Positions 32,509 through 43,554 of a stretch of DNA of 64,000 nt are shown here, one piece after another. The position numbers and the translations under genes were made by a program. The notes under the pieces are model-generated. The model was not told the origin of the DNA. It worked only from the letters and a program-made list of their open reading frames with translations, and did not search any database. Origin of the DNA: Meconema thalassinum (lineage: Eukaryota; Arthropoda; Insecta; Orthoptera; Tettigoniidae); contig OX336393.1 of the NCBI GenBank assembly GCA_946902985.2, forward strand, positions 137,048,533 through 137,112,532, in the 5' to 3' direction. The number at the start of each line of letters is the position of its first letter. The stretch's first letter is position 1.

Positions 32509-33575
32509 CAGGGTGATTCTCTATGTAGTTTACAACTTCAATAATGACGTGTAATTATTTATGGGAACCACTTACAGACTTGGGTTATATGTCATTATAT
32601 TGCAAAACACTTCAAGTTTTGACTCACGTAGTTTGTAGTTGCACAGTTGTGCGCCACGCCCGCTGCCTGCCACTTGTTGGAAATGACGTCTTTCACTAGA
32701 GCGGAAAGAGCGAAGTGCGTGTTCTGGTTTGAAGAAACCAAGTCAGCAACGAGAGTACAGCGGAGGTTTCGCACAGATTTTGGCAAAGACCCACCCAGCA
32801 GACCAACAGTGTACAAATGGTACCAAAAACATTTATCGAAACAGGTTGTTCTGTACGGCACACAAAGGCTCCAGGCCGCGCACCTGTGACTGGCGATGTG
32901 GTGGAAACAGTTAGGGAGAGGTTCGTCCGCAGCCCGGAAAAATTAACACGTCGCCTGTCACTCGAAACTGGTATCCCTCAGAAGGGTTTTTGCACTGTTT
33001 CGAGAGAAAAGGTGTACGGACCTTTCTTCTTTGTTGAGAGAACCATCACCGGCATCATTTATCTGGATATGCTACAGAACTTCCTTATTCGACAGTTGGA
33101 TGAAGATGACCACGATAGGCGCATGTGTTGCCAGCAAGATGGCACCCCGCCGCACTACCTGTAAGACGTCAGGGAATTCCTTGATCTTCCCAGTTAAGTG
33201 GATAGGTCGTGGTGGAACAATTACCTGGCCACCACGGTCTCCAGATTACACACCACTGGACTTCTTTCTGTGGGGCTTTGTGAAAGATACGGTGTACATC
33301 CACCCACCCTACCTGCAAATCTTGATGAACTGAGGCATGCATCACAACAGCCATCGCTTCTGTTTCCCCGGAAATGCTGGTTCATACGACTGGAAAATCG
33401 ACTTCCGTTTGGATGTGTCCAGGGTGACAACTGGTGCACATGTTGAGCCGTAATGGATTTGTCCAAAAAACTTGAAGTGTTTTGCTATGTAATGACATAT
33501 AAACCAAGTCTGTAAGTGGTTCCAATAAATAATTACACATTATTGAAGTTGTAAACTACATAGAAAATCACCCTG
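32509..33575 (+). mobile_element. mariner/IS630-type element, internally deleted
   Basis: Ends CAGGGTGATT and AATCACCCTG, TA duplications at 32507-32508 and 33576-33577, and imperfect inverted repeats of roughly 105 bp (32509-32615 and 33465-33575). It encodes a broken transposase (32682-33333). Confidence 0.88.
32682..33333 (+). pseudogene. DUF4817/Tc1-mariner-type transposase, broken
   Basis: The N-terminus MTSFTRAERAKCVFWFEETK plus ...PPSRPTVYKWYQKH is a DUF4817-like HTH. After a frameshift near 32850 follow APGRAPVTGDVVETVRERF and SLETGIPQ. The next part (VYGPFFFVERTITG, CCQQDGTPPHY, WPPRSPDYTPLDFFLWGFVK) belongs to the late catalytic domain, so the segment with the first catalytic Asp is deleted. 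A stop and further shifts near 33160 confirm a pseudogene. Confidence 0.85.
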
Positions 33576-33902
33576 TATAGTAGTCTGCCCATCTGGTATT
33601 TTGGCGTCCTACGTTTCTTCGTCCTTCTCTTGGGTCCCACATTGTGGTGTATGCGTCCATTTCTGGTGATCCATGCGTGATACGTGTCCTCCCCATTTCC
33701 ATTTTAGGCTTTCTGCCCTTTCTACCACGTCGCGTATGTTTGTCATTCTTCTTAGTTCCTCGTTCCGGATTCTGTCCCTTAGAGAAACGTTTAGGATTTT
33801 ACGCTCCATTCTTCTTTGACATACATGTAGCTGCTTTTTCAGTTTTTCTGTCAAAGACCATGTTTGACAACCATGGCAGCAACCTACAGAAGTCCAAATT
33901 AA

Positions 33903-34310
33903 CGGAGGAAAAAGGGCTGGATTGGGCATGCTCTGCGGAAACAGAATGATGCAGTAGAAGAGGGAGCTCTGGACTGGAATCCTCAAGGGGATCGGAGACG
34001 GGGAAGACCAAAGAATACCTGGAAACGCACCATTGAAGAGGAGGGAAAGTTAGAAAGACTTGGAGGGAAGTGAAGAACTTGGCATCAAACAGAGCCCGAT
34101 GAAAATCATTCTTGGATGCCCTATGCTCCGCACGGAGCGAAAGGAAATAATAATAATGTTATTGGTTTTACGTCCTTTTTAACTACACTGGCTTTTAGAG
34201 ACGCCGGGGTGCCGGAATTTTGCCCCGAAGGGGATCTTTAACGTGCCAGTAAATCTACTGACACGGCTCCCTCGCATTTGCGCACGAAAGGAAATAGGTC
34301 AAGTAAGTAA
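33903..34310 (+). pseudogene. LINE C-terminus and 3' end, split by SINE-G
   Basis: Reads KKGWIGHALRKQNDAVEEGA, LDWNPQGDRRRGRPKNTWKR and so on, ends near 'tgctccgcacggagcgaaagg' and has a (TAAG)n-type tail at about 34300-34312. SINE-G (34150-34284) sits within the last bases. Confidence 0.85.
34150..34284 (-). mobile_element. SINE-G, 5'-truncated, 12-bp TSD
   Basis: Tail and body of SINE-G only. The head is missing. TSD cgaaaggaaata at 34138-34149 and 34285-34296, inside the LINE 3' end. Confidence 0.92.
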
Positions 34311-34452
34311 GTATAAACTGAAAGGTTCCCAACTTAATTCAAAGTTTAAATTATACGCCAATCAATATCTATTGTATATTGTACATGTATTGACATGACA
34401 TTGAGGTCTTCTCCAGTTCAATTAGAAATAAAATCAATTAAAAATAAAAATA

Positions 34453-35294
34453 TAAGGTGCGTTCAAAAAATAACGAGCCGGAGGCATAAATACAGAAACC
34501 TGTACCTGTATGTTAGAGGTATTGGCCCTGGCTGTGACACGAGGCGGTGAATGGCTGTCTCATAAAATTCCCTGGGTTGCGATGTGAACCAGTTCCGCAC
34601 GTACAGATAGACGTCGGAGTCCGAGGTGAATCGTTGGCCCCGCAGAGCCCTTTTCAGGGGACCAAACATGGCGTAACCACAGGGGGGGAGGTCTGGACTG
34701 TATGGAGGGTGGCCGAGAACCTCCCATTTGAATTTCTGCAGGAGTGCCGCGACTGTGTTGGCCGTATGAGGTCGTGCATTGTCGTGGAGCAACCACGGCG
34801 GCTATGACGTTCACTGTCACTCGGCGGTCCTGGGTAATGAGTGCATCAACCAGCTGGACCTTGTCATCGGTAATGCAGTGTGCCCCAGACAGGGCATCAT
34901 CGGCTAACGACACCCGTCCTTCCCTGAAGCGCTTGTGCCACGCCTTGACCCTTGCAAGGGACATGCAGTGTTCGCCGTATACTTGTGACATTCGGCGATA
35001 AATGTCCGTTCCCCCTACTCCTTCCGCTGTCAGAAACCGAACAACACCGCTTTGCTCTTTGGTTGACGCATCCATGTCACTGTTTGCAATGCGACTGGCA
35101 GCGTTGGACGATTGATGAATGCTGCTGCTCGCTTTGTATCGTCACGTGACGTGCATGCGTGCCCTCTAGCGACGGGCTGTGACATTCCACGCTTTGGTCG
35201 GAACCATACCTCGTTACACACGCCACGATTAGCCGATGTAGTCACCGGTTTGCGCATTCCTGCCTCCGGCTCGTTATTTTTTGAACGCACCTTA
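34453..35294 (-). mobile_element. mariner element, internally deleted (842 bp)
   Basis: Perfect 34-bp inverted repeats at 34453-34486 and 35261-35294 (start TAAGGTGCGTTCAAAAAATA), with TA at 34451-34452 and 35295-35296. Perfect termini around a dead ORF mean it could be mobilised only in trans. Confidence 0.93.
34463..35075 (-). pseudogene. mariner transposase with the middle deleted
   Basis: The N-terminal half starts at 35075 (MDASTKEQSGVVRFLTAEGV) and has the HTH with KAWHKRFREGR. Around 34770, after VTVNVIAAV, it jumps by deletion and frame change to LHDNARPHTA, followed by HPPYSPDLPPCGYAMFGPLK. The stretch that holds the first catalytic Asp (about 150 residues in the family) is absent. 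DNARPHTA and the SPDLPPCGY segment, where the family has SPDLxPxDY, carry the second part. The change of that Asp to Gly removes the third catalytic position (mariner is normally DD34D). Confidence 0.9.
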
Positions 35295-35454
35295 TAAATA
35301 CTATAGATGTACTTAAGTCTAATGTTTGTTTGATGTGAAATGTTTATTATGTAAATTTTAATTCAAAGAATGAAATAAAACAATAAAATGGATATCCTTA
35401 CAGTGTAGAATTAATTGTAAATAAATAAAACAAAATATATATTATTTTAAAAAT

Positions 35455-35912
35455 CGAATTACCCTCCAGGTTGGTGGCTCCCACGGACTCAGCGAGGGAA
35501 CTCACCTCTACTGCCCCTACGGGCAGTGTCCTAGAGCTGGGAACATCTGATCGGAGTGGATGCAACTGGGGAGGTGTGAACAACACCGCGCCCAGGCGGT
35601 CTCACCTGCAAAGCGAACAGGGGCCTCATGAGGGAAGGGAGGGGAAGATTAGGAGGGATAGGCAAGGAAGAAGGAAGGAGGCCGCCGTGGCCTTATCATT
35701 CCGGCATTTGCCCGAATACGAAGTGGGAAACCACGGAAAACCACTTCGAGGATGGCTGAGGTGGGAATCGAACCCCCTCTACTCATTTGGACCACCCGAG
35801 GCTGAGTAGACCCCTTTCCAGTCCTCATACCACTTTTCAAATTTCGTGGCAGAGCCGGGAATCGAACCCAGGACCTCCGGGGCGGCAGCTCACCGATACG
35901 CCACGGAGGCGA
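35455..35912 (-). mobile_element. SINE-I, long copy with two tRNA-like units
   Basis: On the minus strand: 'gcctccgtggcgtatcggtg', B box GGGTTCGATTCCCGG, then a second tRNA-like unit with GGGGTTCGATTCCCACCTC and a 200-bp 3' part. The dimeric head explains why the shorter copies at 29455 and 42415 each keep one or both B boxes. Confidence 0.85.
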
Positions 35913-35914
35913 CA

Positions 35915-35924
35915 CAAAATAAAA

Positions 35925-35959
<35 letters not shown>

Positions 35960-35961
35960 AA
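35915..35961. repeat. (AAAT)n microsatellite
   Basis: Simple repeat adjoining the head end of SINE-I. Confidence 0.95.
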
Positions 35962-36099
35962 CATTCATTTTTTTAAATACAGTTGGAAACTTAAAACTTT
36001 GAATTCATCTATCAATACGGATATCTACAAACGTTTGTGCTATCAATGGCAAATGTATTTGCATTCCTAACTTAAGTCCTCCTTCCGAGTCCAACCCGC

Positions 36100-36235
36100 C
36101 AATGGCAAATACACACTCTACTACAGTAGTCACAATAATACAGGTTATCAGACAAATTCCATACACACAAGGGTCTGATGACCGAGATGTTTTTATCCCC
36201 GGAATTGTTCAACAATAACGTCGTCATATAAAGGA
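36100..36235 (+). mobile_element. SINE tail fragment (A/I type)
   Basis: 'ctactacagtagtcacaataatacaggttatcagac...gtctgatgaccgagatgtt' is the shared 3' tail without any head. Confidence 0.55.
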
Positions 36236-36479
36236 ATTGCAATGTGTCGCCATGAAAGCTGCCACGTCACTCCACCATCGCCAGATTGGCGCTTCTCGTC
36301 CTTATGTAACGGGCTGTTCATTTCCACTTCGTGGTTCCCACGGTGCCTTTATCTCAACGGTGCTTAAACAGAAATAACTAAGTCATGAACAATTACGCCA
36401 TCGCCACGAGCGTCTCGAGTCCACTAGAATGAGGCTTTGCCTTCCTGGTTAACCCCGTAGATTATTTAGGAATATGCTA

Positions 36480-37318
36480 TCAATGTCTGACATCTTGTAA
36501 TTTTCGGGGCAACTCATCAATTTATTGAACTTTTTTACATTCATACAAACTTTTACCCCCAGGGGTTCACAACTTGTGAGACTTGGATTAACGACCACGG
36601 GACTCCAGTTGAGTCAGGCATTGCTTCCACTTACTTGTGACTGGGTCCTCTCTGTCACATTTCCTGTTAATCTACCATGGTCAACTCTTGTTCTCTTCCG
36701 ACCCAGACAGTATTCGAGTATCCAAAAAACCTGGAGTGTGTTCATTTTACCTCCTTAAGTTTAATCCCCCCTTTTTTTTCATCTTTCCTGATGCCCTCAT
36801 TCTTCGAGGGACCAGACCTCTTATTTTATTTCCCTGGTCTCTCCTGCCTTCCATACAAGGCCATAAAAAATCTCAGGAAAAACGTAGCCTCACCACGCAT
36901 GGTGCATCATGGATAGTGCTAAATCATCAAGGGTTCACAGCAGGTGAGTTCGGGATTTAGCGACCCTGAAGGACTCCTGATCTGGGTCCGTATTCCCCTT
37001 TTTCCATTGACTTAGGGGCGGACCATCTCCTCTTTCCTCTGCTCCTATGTCCCTTTCATGGCTCAACTTCTTTCAAAGTCCCTCAGTCCTCATTCTCCGA
37101 CGGTTGAGGGCATTTCCATTCCCTGTCTTTTATTGCCCTCGTTTTTTTATTTTGTTCTTCTCATCTTCTAGTAGGTCCTATGTGATTTAGTCGTACGTCT
37201 TTAGTTAGTTTTAATTCTAGATTTGTTTTTCCACTTTCATTTTCCACCAGAACTATTAGTGGCCGATAACCTTGCTGTTACGCCCCTTAAAACAACAATT
37301 ACCATCATCATATCATCT
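36480..37318 (+). mobile_element. LINE 3' UTR and terminus
   Basis: No coding homology, but the sequence 'ccatggtcaactcttgttctcttccgacc' and the end 'ggccgataaccttgctgttacgccccttaaaacaac' with an (ATC)n tail are those of an insect LINE 3' UTR. The same terminus occurs at 31783. The frames at 36525-36960 are UTR artefacts. Confidence 0.6.
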
Positions 37319-37399
37319 TGTGTCTTGTAGATTAACACCTAGACTGCAGGCTGTTAACATACATAGCGACACAGGAATCATATATTATTTATGTATGAA

Positions 37400-37940
37400 C
37401 TAGCAAAATTACCCGTTCTTCGAACGGTCTTCAGTATTAATAACCAGACGTTATTAATTGAGCTACTGTTGCAATGGTTACGGGCTTACATTCCTTCGTT
37501 AGTTTATTACATGAAATTAGTTTTCTGTGAATATCTCAGAAACTATTGGTTTTAGGACCTTAAAATATGGTTTTCGGGGAGCCTTTAGGGCCCACGAGCT
37601 TTTCTTCTCACGTTGAAGGGCTGAAAATAAGCTTTGCCTCGTCCTCCTACGTCTATTTCAGCATGTATTTTATGGGGATAGGCCCCCTTTTATGAGAGGT
37701 ATGGAGAAGAGTTACATCAATGATTGGTGTTGTGCCTGGATATCTGTACGAAATTTTACGTTGATTCTCCCAGCTGTACTCGAGTTATAAGAACACAAAG
37801 TTGTTCACAGAGAGACAGACAGACAGACAAACATTTGATTTTTGCGCGCATCCGTCATAAAACAGTCTGAAACGCGCAAATAACGCAAATTTCCATGGGA
37901 ATTCAGGAAAACATACAAACTTTCATTTACATTTTATAGA
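37400..37940 (-). mobile_element. non-autonomous Helitron
   Basis: On the minus strand it ends CCGTTC-gaa-GAACGG hairpin, gtaattttg, CTAG (37403-37400), then T: the canonical Helitron 3' terminus. The 5' end is probably TCTATAAAATGTAAATG from 37940. The base before it is not A, so that end is less sure. No ORF. Confidence 0.75.
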
Positions 37941-38018
37941 CTATAGGTAAATAGGGATGGCAGCCAAGGGCAATAGCAGACTATTTTTTTAATTGAACAC
38001 CCGTGGGCTCCCAGCAAG

Positions 38019-38306
38019 TTTAATTAGTTCCAACTTTAGCTACCAGATGCCCCTGTCAACTAACGGCAGCGTTTGAACTTGATAGAGCGTTTCTAACCAG
38101 CCAAATATAAGCTACAAATTAGGCTACACACTACCAATTGTAGTGGTAGGTTCTTTTACATGCCATACATTTATAACATGTGCCCGCCGACTTAACTTCC
38201 CCTCCGAAGGAAGGCATACTGACGAATCCGACGACTTTGGCCGGGTTTGAACCCGCGATCTTGGGCATAGCAGTTCAGCATGCTACCGACTACGCCACCG
38301 AAGCTG
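38019..38306 (-). mobile_element. SINE-A, 3'-truncated
   Basis: The full tRNA head (ending ctacgccaccgaagc on the plus strand) and half of the body. The 3' part is missing. Confidence 0.85.
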
Positions 38307-38539
38307 CATATATACTGTACATAAATCACGCTAAGTTGTAGTTTCACCAACGTGAAGCTCTTGAACCAGAGGGAGTTAGAAGATGCGGTTAGTGCCAAAA
38401 TCTTCCAAATCGTGTCAAAAGTACAGGAGAAATCTTTCATTCCTTGCAACGTAAATGGCAGTACATCTACTATATAAAGCTCAAATTTCTTTATAAAGTG
38501 CATTTAAGCAAATAAACAAGACGGGTGGTATATACAAAT

Positions 38540-38761
38540 TGGGAGCTTACATGTACCCGATCGTGCATCAAAAGGAGAGAATTTCACGCAATAGTGAGGA
38601 ATTACACTGATTTTATAAATATCGACAATTTCTTTAAATGGTGCGTTAAAAATTAAACAAGACGATAGCCCCTGCCAGAATTGTATCTCGTCAAGCCCGC
38701 ATAACAATAAAGCCGGCCGGGTGGTTCAACACAGGCGAGAGTTCTCGTGCAGGCGCTCTAG
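38540..38761 (+). mobile_element. Helitron E4 fragment with 3' terminus
   Basis: 38560-38650 follows the E-family body. The end has a hairpin cgaga-gt-tctcg, then CTAG at 38758-38761 followed by T. Diverged from E2. Confidence 0.65.
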
Positions 38762-38977
38762 TTAGTTAAATTTGCTTAAAGCTAGTGCTTTTTTTTTCCT
38801 AGTAAATGCTGTTATGTCATTTGTTGGGATGAGATATAGTAAATTTAGTAAGCATATGTATAAGTCTCCTTGTGACGTTCATTTCGCATTCTTTGTACGC
38901 GCGGGATGACGTTGGCTTGTATTTACCGATGGCAGGAGACAAGAAATTACGCAAGTAGCCTGGCTTTGGCATTCACT

Positions 38978-39685
38978 AGGCAGAGAGAGTATGTTCAAGG
39001 CCAGAGATGGTTATAAAGACGGTCTTCTATCTTCTCCGACTGTAATAGTGTTCGTCAGTCCAATGACACTTGATTACCTAGTCCTGTCGCAAAGTTTTGG
39101 AACTACACCTAGGTGTTCAGCAAAAATACACTTTAGTTTTTTTATTATTCGTTTTGCCCAACTAAGGAGCACGTTTGAGCTTATTATTATTTTTCATCTC
39201 TTCCCATCCCAATATCTCTTCAGGTTCCGTCCTACGAGTTCCATTCCCATGAGTTCCAAAAACAAATATCTTAGGAAATTCGTCCCATGAGTTCCGATCG
39301 CGTATTCACGGCTGAGTAAATAATCTAATGAGTCCCACTAGTTCCGAATGTCTCTGGAAAACCCAGCTGTCAGTTGTGAGGTTTGAGGTTGGAACTATCA
39401 AAGCGATAGAAGAAGTATTTCCAAGAGTCCAAGTGCAAAGCTGTTTTTTTTTTCACTTAAGCCAAAGTATTTGGAGAAAAGTGCAAGAAATTGGGCTTTC
39501 GGGTATGTATAAAACTAGCCAGGAAATCAGTAACACCATCAGGCAGTGTGCTGCACTTGCATTCCAGAAAAAGTAGAAGATGGTTGGCTACACATTCATA
39601 GCCCCGGACAATGGAAAGGCAGAGAGAGTATGTTCAAGGCCAGAGATGGTTATAAAGACGGTCTTCTATCTTCTCCGACTGTAAT
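38978..39685 (+). repeat. 69-bp direct repeats, 570 bp apart
   Basis: 38978-39046 and 39617-39685 are identical over 69 bp as far as I can read (aggcagagagagtatg... to ...ctccgactgtaat). The second copy lies inside the MULE-like element. This is far too long for a TSD, so it looks like a local duplication. Confidence 0.9.
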
Positions 39686-39775
39686 GGAACTGATGGAACT
39701 CGCTCAGATAGTGTAATTGGCAGATGGCTAATCCGCGAAAGAATTTGGAACTGGTGGGAATCGGAACTCATGGGA
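39283..39775 (+). mobile_element. MULE-like remnant with a transposase fragment
   Basis: A perfect 16-bp inverted repeat, tcccatgagttccgat, lies at 39283-39298 and 39760-39775. Further 'gagttcc' motifs lie just outside on the left. The frame 39328-39576 (82 aa) includes IKAIEEVFPRVQVQSCFFFH and LSQSIWRKVQEIGLS, the C-x2-H-type segment of the MULE transposase domain. Only this block remains. Confidence 0.72.
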
Positions 39776-39789
39776 GGACACGATCTCTT

Positions 39790-40360
39790 CATCCTCTCGC
39801 TGTGTTCCCTCTTACGCTGTTCTGTCCATCCTTTATTCTGTCGGGTGGGCTTCTCAGAAAATTTGTGTTTGTGAATTAAAGTTCTGAATGTTGTCCTGTC
39901 TTGAATGGTTTCTTCTTGACGGCCAATTTTATTGATGTCTTCACTGATTTCTTTTGGCCAGTTGTTTGATTTTCATTGATAAGGCTAGGTTGAAAATTTT
40001 CTTTGTGATCCTGCTATTATCCATTCTATATGAAAAATCCACAGCCTGCTTCCAGTCTCCGACCGGGTCAGGAATGGAATGAATGAAGCCCCCATCTAGC
40101 GGCGAGGATATGAACTGTGCCGGCTGCCGAGGCCTGACGCACTCCTCTGGGGCAATGATTAAATGAATGACAGATGAAATGAAATGATAGTGGAGAGTGT
40201 TGCTGGAATGAAATTTCGACAGGGAAAACCGGAGTACCCAGAGAAAAACCTGTCTGCCTCCGTTTTGTCCAGCACAGATCTCACATGGAGTGACCGGGAT
40301 TATCCATTCTATATAGGTGTCCGTAAAAAAGTAACCACCGTTTCCTTATGGTATCAGTGA
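39790..40360 (-). pseudogene. LINE C-terminal fragment, split by SINE-H
   Basis: 40360-40315 and 40031-39790, read on the minus strand, join as ...RWLLFYGHLYRMD then KKIFNLALSMKIKQ, NWPKEISEDINKIGRQEETI, the end of the same LINE group as 18965-19645. Several shifts are needed. Confidence 0.7.
40032..40298 (-). mobile_element. SINE-H, 5'-truncated, 16-bp TSD
   Basis: TSD attatccattctatat at 40016-40031 and 40299-40314. The copy stops just inside the tRNA head, a typical LINE-mediated 5' truncation. Confidence 0.95.
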
Positions 40361-40364
40361 TTTT

Positions 40365-40437
40365 TAGCCTACTTTTCACATTTTGCAAAAATGAGGAAAA
40401 AGTAGACTTATGAGATCGATCCGGGAAAATGTCCGTC

Positions 40438-40468
<31 letters not shown>

Positions 40469-42287
40469 CCTATCAACTCCTAAACGGCTGCAGCAATTGT
40501 AACCAAATTTGGTATGAGTAAAGATCTATACCGGAACATATCAATGTCATACTTGAAAATGATGTCAGTGCTACTAATTGCTGAAAAGTCGCAATTGAAA
40601 ATTGAGCTCCATGTTGGATATCTTGGAACGTATACAAGGAAACTATTCCAAAATTGGCACACATATAGATAATAATACTTCAGTTTAATTTTCAGGAGGC
40701 CATACATGACAGTGTTGCCAAAATGATTCTAAGCCTACTGATAGGTCCAATTTTTAAATGCATATAACTCCTACGCTATCAATTGGATTTCAACCAAATT
40801 TCGTATGTAGTATGTGTACATAAACAGATATGACTGAGAGTATTCTTAAGAGCCACCAGGGCTGCCAACTGTCAATAAATGCTCTCTCTATTTTTTCATC
40901 CAAATACCAATATATCAGAAAGTATGCGAGCCAACAGCTTTAAACTTTGCACACGTATAGTGCCTGACATACTAAAATAATTTGGAGCAACTAATGTATG
41001 TCAGTGCTACCAACATGTTTATAAGCCTGCTGATTGGACCAATTTTTAAATACATGTAACTTCTATACAATCAGTTGGATTTCAACCAAATTCGTATGTG
41101 CTATGTGTACCATAACAGATATGACTAGGCGTATTCTTAAGAGCAATCAGGGCTGCCAACTGTTAATAAATGTTGTTTATATTTTTACCCTAATATCAAT
41201 ATATCAGAAAGTACGCAAGCCAACAGCTCTAAACTTTGCGCATGTATAGTATCTGACATTCTAGATTAATTTGGAGTAACTTATATACGGTATGTCAGTG
41301 CTGCCCACATAGGTCCAATTTTAAAATAGTAGCAACTTCTATGTTAGCAAATGGATTTCATCCAAAATTGGCACAACAAGAGATCATAATATTTCTGATT
41401 ATTTCTGACCAACCCATGTATGACATTATTGCTAACATGATTTTACGGGTACTGATAGATCCAATATCTAACTGCATGTAACGTCCATGCTATCCATTGG
41501 ACTTCAACCAAATGTTGTACTGTATTCTGTAGCTTAAGAGATGGAACTAAGAATATATTCAGTCACCAGGGCTGCCAACTGTAGTGCTCTATTAGGCTAC
41601 ATTATGCCAGGTATATTTCGAACTAATTAGAAATTTCGATATTACCAACCTAATTTCGTCATTCTAGATAGGTCCATATAGATTAATAATTGGCATGAAA
41701 CTTAAATTTTAAGAAAAGTAGGCTCTAATTCGTCTCGGAACTTCTTGTTCTGTAACTTGATCAATTTCATGTGATTTCGTTTTCATCCACATCCCATTTT
41801 CACACTTTGGTCCTAAGATGTTCTCCTTTCTTGTTTGAATAATGAAGCTACACAATAATCTTCATATGATGGTACATAACTCTATGGTCTACACTTACGA
41901 CAATCCTACATGGTGGTCATCCGAAATATTTAGACGGTTCTCAATATCTACGAATCTATTACAGCAATCGAATTGAAATGTTGTATGTTCATAAAGACTA
42001 ATAACATAAGGTCACCTGTGAATCATTCAATAACCTAGTGAGCACAAAACCAACATTGAAACGACGCGAAATTTACATGTTGAATTGGTTTTTTCTCGCG
42101 ACTTTTAATCAGAGTGCTGTGAAACTCGGCACGGTATAGCCTATCTTCATACAAACCTTAACATACTGACGTCTAATTTAATGGAAATATATGAGAACTT
42201 AAAAATGGCGGCTGTGCAGTATTTTACAATCTCGTTTTCATTTCTCGTGTCCTAAGTGATACCAGTATGATGTATGAAAATAGGCTA
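40365..42287 (-). mobile_element. TAGCC-family element, copy 3, complete ends
   Basis: Starts TAGCCTACTTTTC at 40365 and ends GAAAATAGGCTA at 42287, with TTT on both sides (40362-40364, 42288-42290). It contains a TG microsatellite (40440-40468), 'ctgccaac' units about 290 bp apart, and a 41750-42280 section matching 47980-48400 of the THAP-carrying element. It supplies the empty target site for the 25383-28104 insertion. Confidence 0.82.
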
Positions 42288-42414
42288 TTTAGTTCTTCAC
42301 GAAACTATTGTTGTTTCCTTTATTTAATAAACTCTCCGTAATGATATTTTGTGTTTGACGGCTGTTCTGTTGGTAAAATAAACAACTTTCCTTTCATCGG
42401 CTTTTAAGCCTAAG

Positions 42415-42710
42415 CGTCCGCTTTGTTGCGTAGTGACTAGCACCCTTGGCTGTCACCACGGAGGTCCAGTTTCAATTCCCGGCTCAGTCAAATAATTTAA
42501 TTCTGGTCGGAGGGCTGGAACGGGGTACACTCAGCCTCGTGAGGCAAAAGAGGCAGGTTTGAATCCCACCTCTGCCATCCCGGAGTGGTTTTATGTGGTT
42601 TCACACTTCTACACGAAGCAAATGCGCCGATGGTTCCTAATTTAAAGCCACGGCCGCCTCCTTCCCAATACTCATCTGAATTACAAGTACTGCACACACA
42701 CTAATACAGC
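42415..42710 (+). mobile_element. SINE-I, 3'-truncated
   Basis: First B box (gtttcaattcccgg), second unit 'cctcgtgaggcaaaagaggcaggtttgaatcccacc', ending in the first bases of the shared tail (acacacactaatacag). Confidence 0.82.
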
Positions 42711-42713
42711 TCT

Positions 42714-42900
42714 GTTCCCAAGGTCGCAGCATCAAATCCTGGCACAGTCAACTGGCATTTGAGGGTGCACAAATGCGATGGAGCCGTGTTAGTAGATTTA
42801 CTTGCACGTTAAGGATCCCCTTCGGGCCAGCATTCAGACACCTTGGGGTCTCTAAAAGCCGCAGTTGTTAAAAGAGACGTAAAACCAATACAATTATTAT
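42714..42900 (+). mobile_element. SINE-G, 5'-truncated
   Basis: 'atcaaatcctggcacagtc' through 'aaaagagacgtaaaaccaatac' plus (ATT)n. Directly abuts the broken SINE-I. Confidence 0.88.
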
Positions 42901-43554
42901 TATTGTTTAGTATTAAGGTGTTCGAAGCCATTTTCAGTGTTGCCTTAGTAATCTAAATTGGATGTTTTTCAGTCGGTGAACACAATTGTACCCAATTGTA
43001 CCCAATTGTGATGGGTGACACTTATTTAGTTAGTGTACGTACTGTAAGTACTTTCACGCATAGTTTTAGACATAGATTTAATAGCCTAAGTGTAATGGAT
43101 CTGATGATAATCGCTTCACGATCACAACTGGTCATCCAAGTGTATTTATTAATATCATGTAAATCTTTTTCAGCATTAGGGAATAACCCATCACAATCGG
43201 GGACAATCTTGTTGACTGTAATTAATTTTCGTGTTTCTCTCCACTTTTCCATACGTAAAGGACACACTAATCGTTTCTTACGAGGTGCCGGCAAAATGGC
43301 AGGTGATAGACTGATCATTGTTCACCGGAAACTCAACCATATCCGGTCGATTATTTTAGCAGTTTGCCTTTTCTATCACTACGAGTGCTAGTGTGAGTCA
43401 ATGCAGAGGTTCACTTATGCCTTTATAACTACTTCTGGTGTGAAGAGTTTGCAAAAAATCAAACAACGTCTGAGAGAATTGAACCGAGGAATACGTTAAA
43501 GAAATAATTATCTAAATAATAATTTACAATAGGGAGGAAGGAAGATGGGAAAGG
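42901..43554. other. unassigned
   Basis: Partly related to 16490-16570. Frames of about 100-130 aa on both strands (42996-43391, 43022-43318) show no recognisable domain. Confidence 0.4.

Larger units (their letters stand above)
32262..33900 (-). pseudogene. LINE 3' region split by a mariner-like element
   Basis: 33900-33600 (minus) encodes SLTEKLKKQLHVCQRRMERK, LNVSLRDRIRNEELRR and GGHVSRMDHQKWTH, a LINE C-terminus. The remaining 3' UTR continues at 32506-32262 after the mariner-like element and ends in 'ggcctttgccctaacgggatgtatataggc' read on the minus strand, a common insect LINE terminus. The two parts join across the TA target of 32509-33575. Confidence 0.75.

Noticed and set aside
36525..36960. 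Frames of 77-107 aa
   Set aside because: They fall in a LINE 3' UTR.
42996..43391. 131-aa plus frame with a 98-aa shadow on the other strand
   Set aside because: No domain, and open on both strands, as expected by chance.
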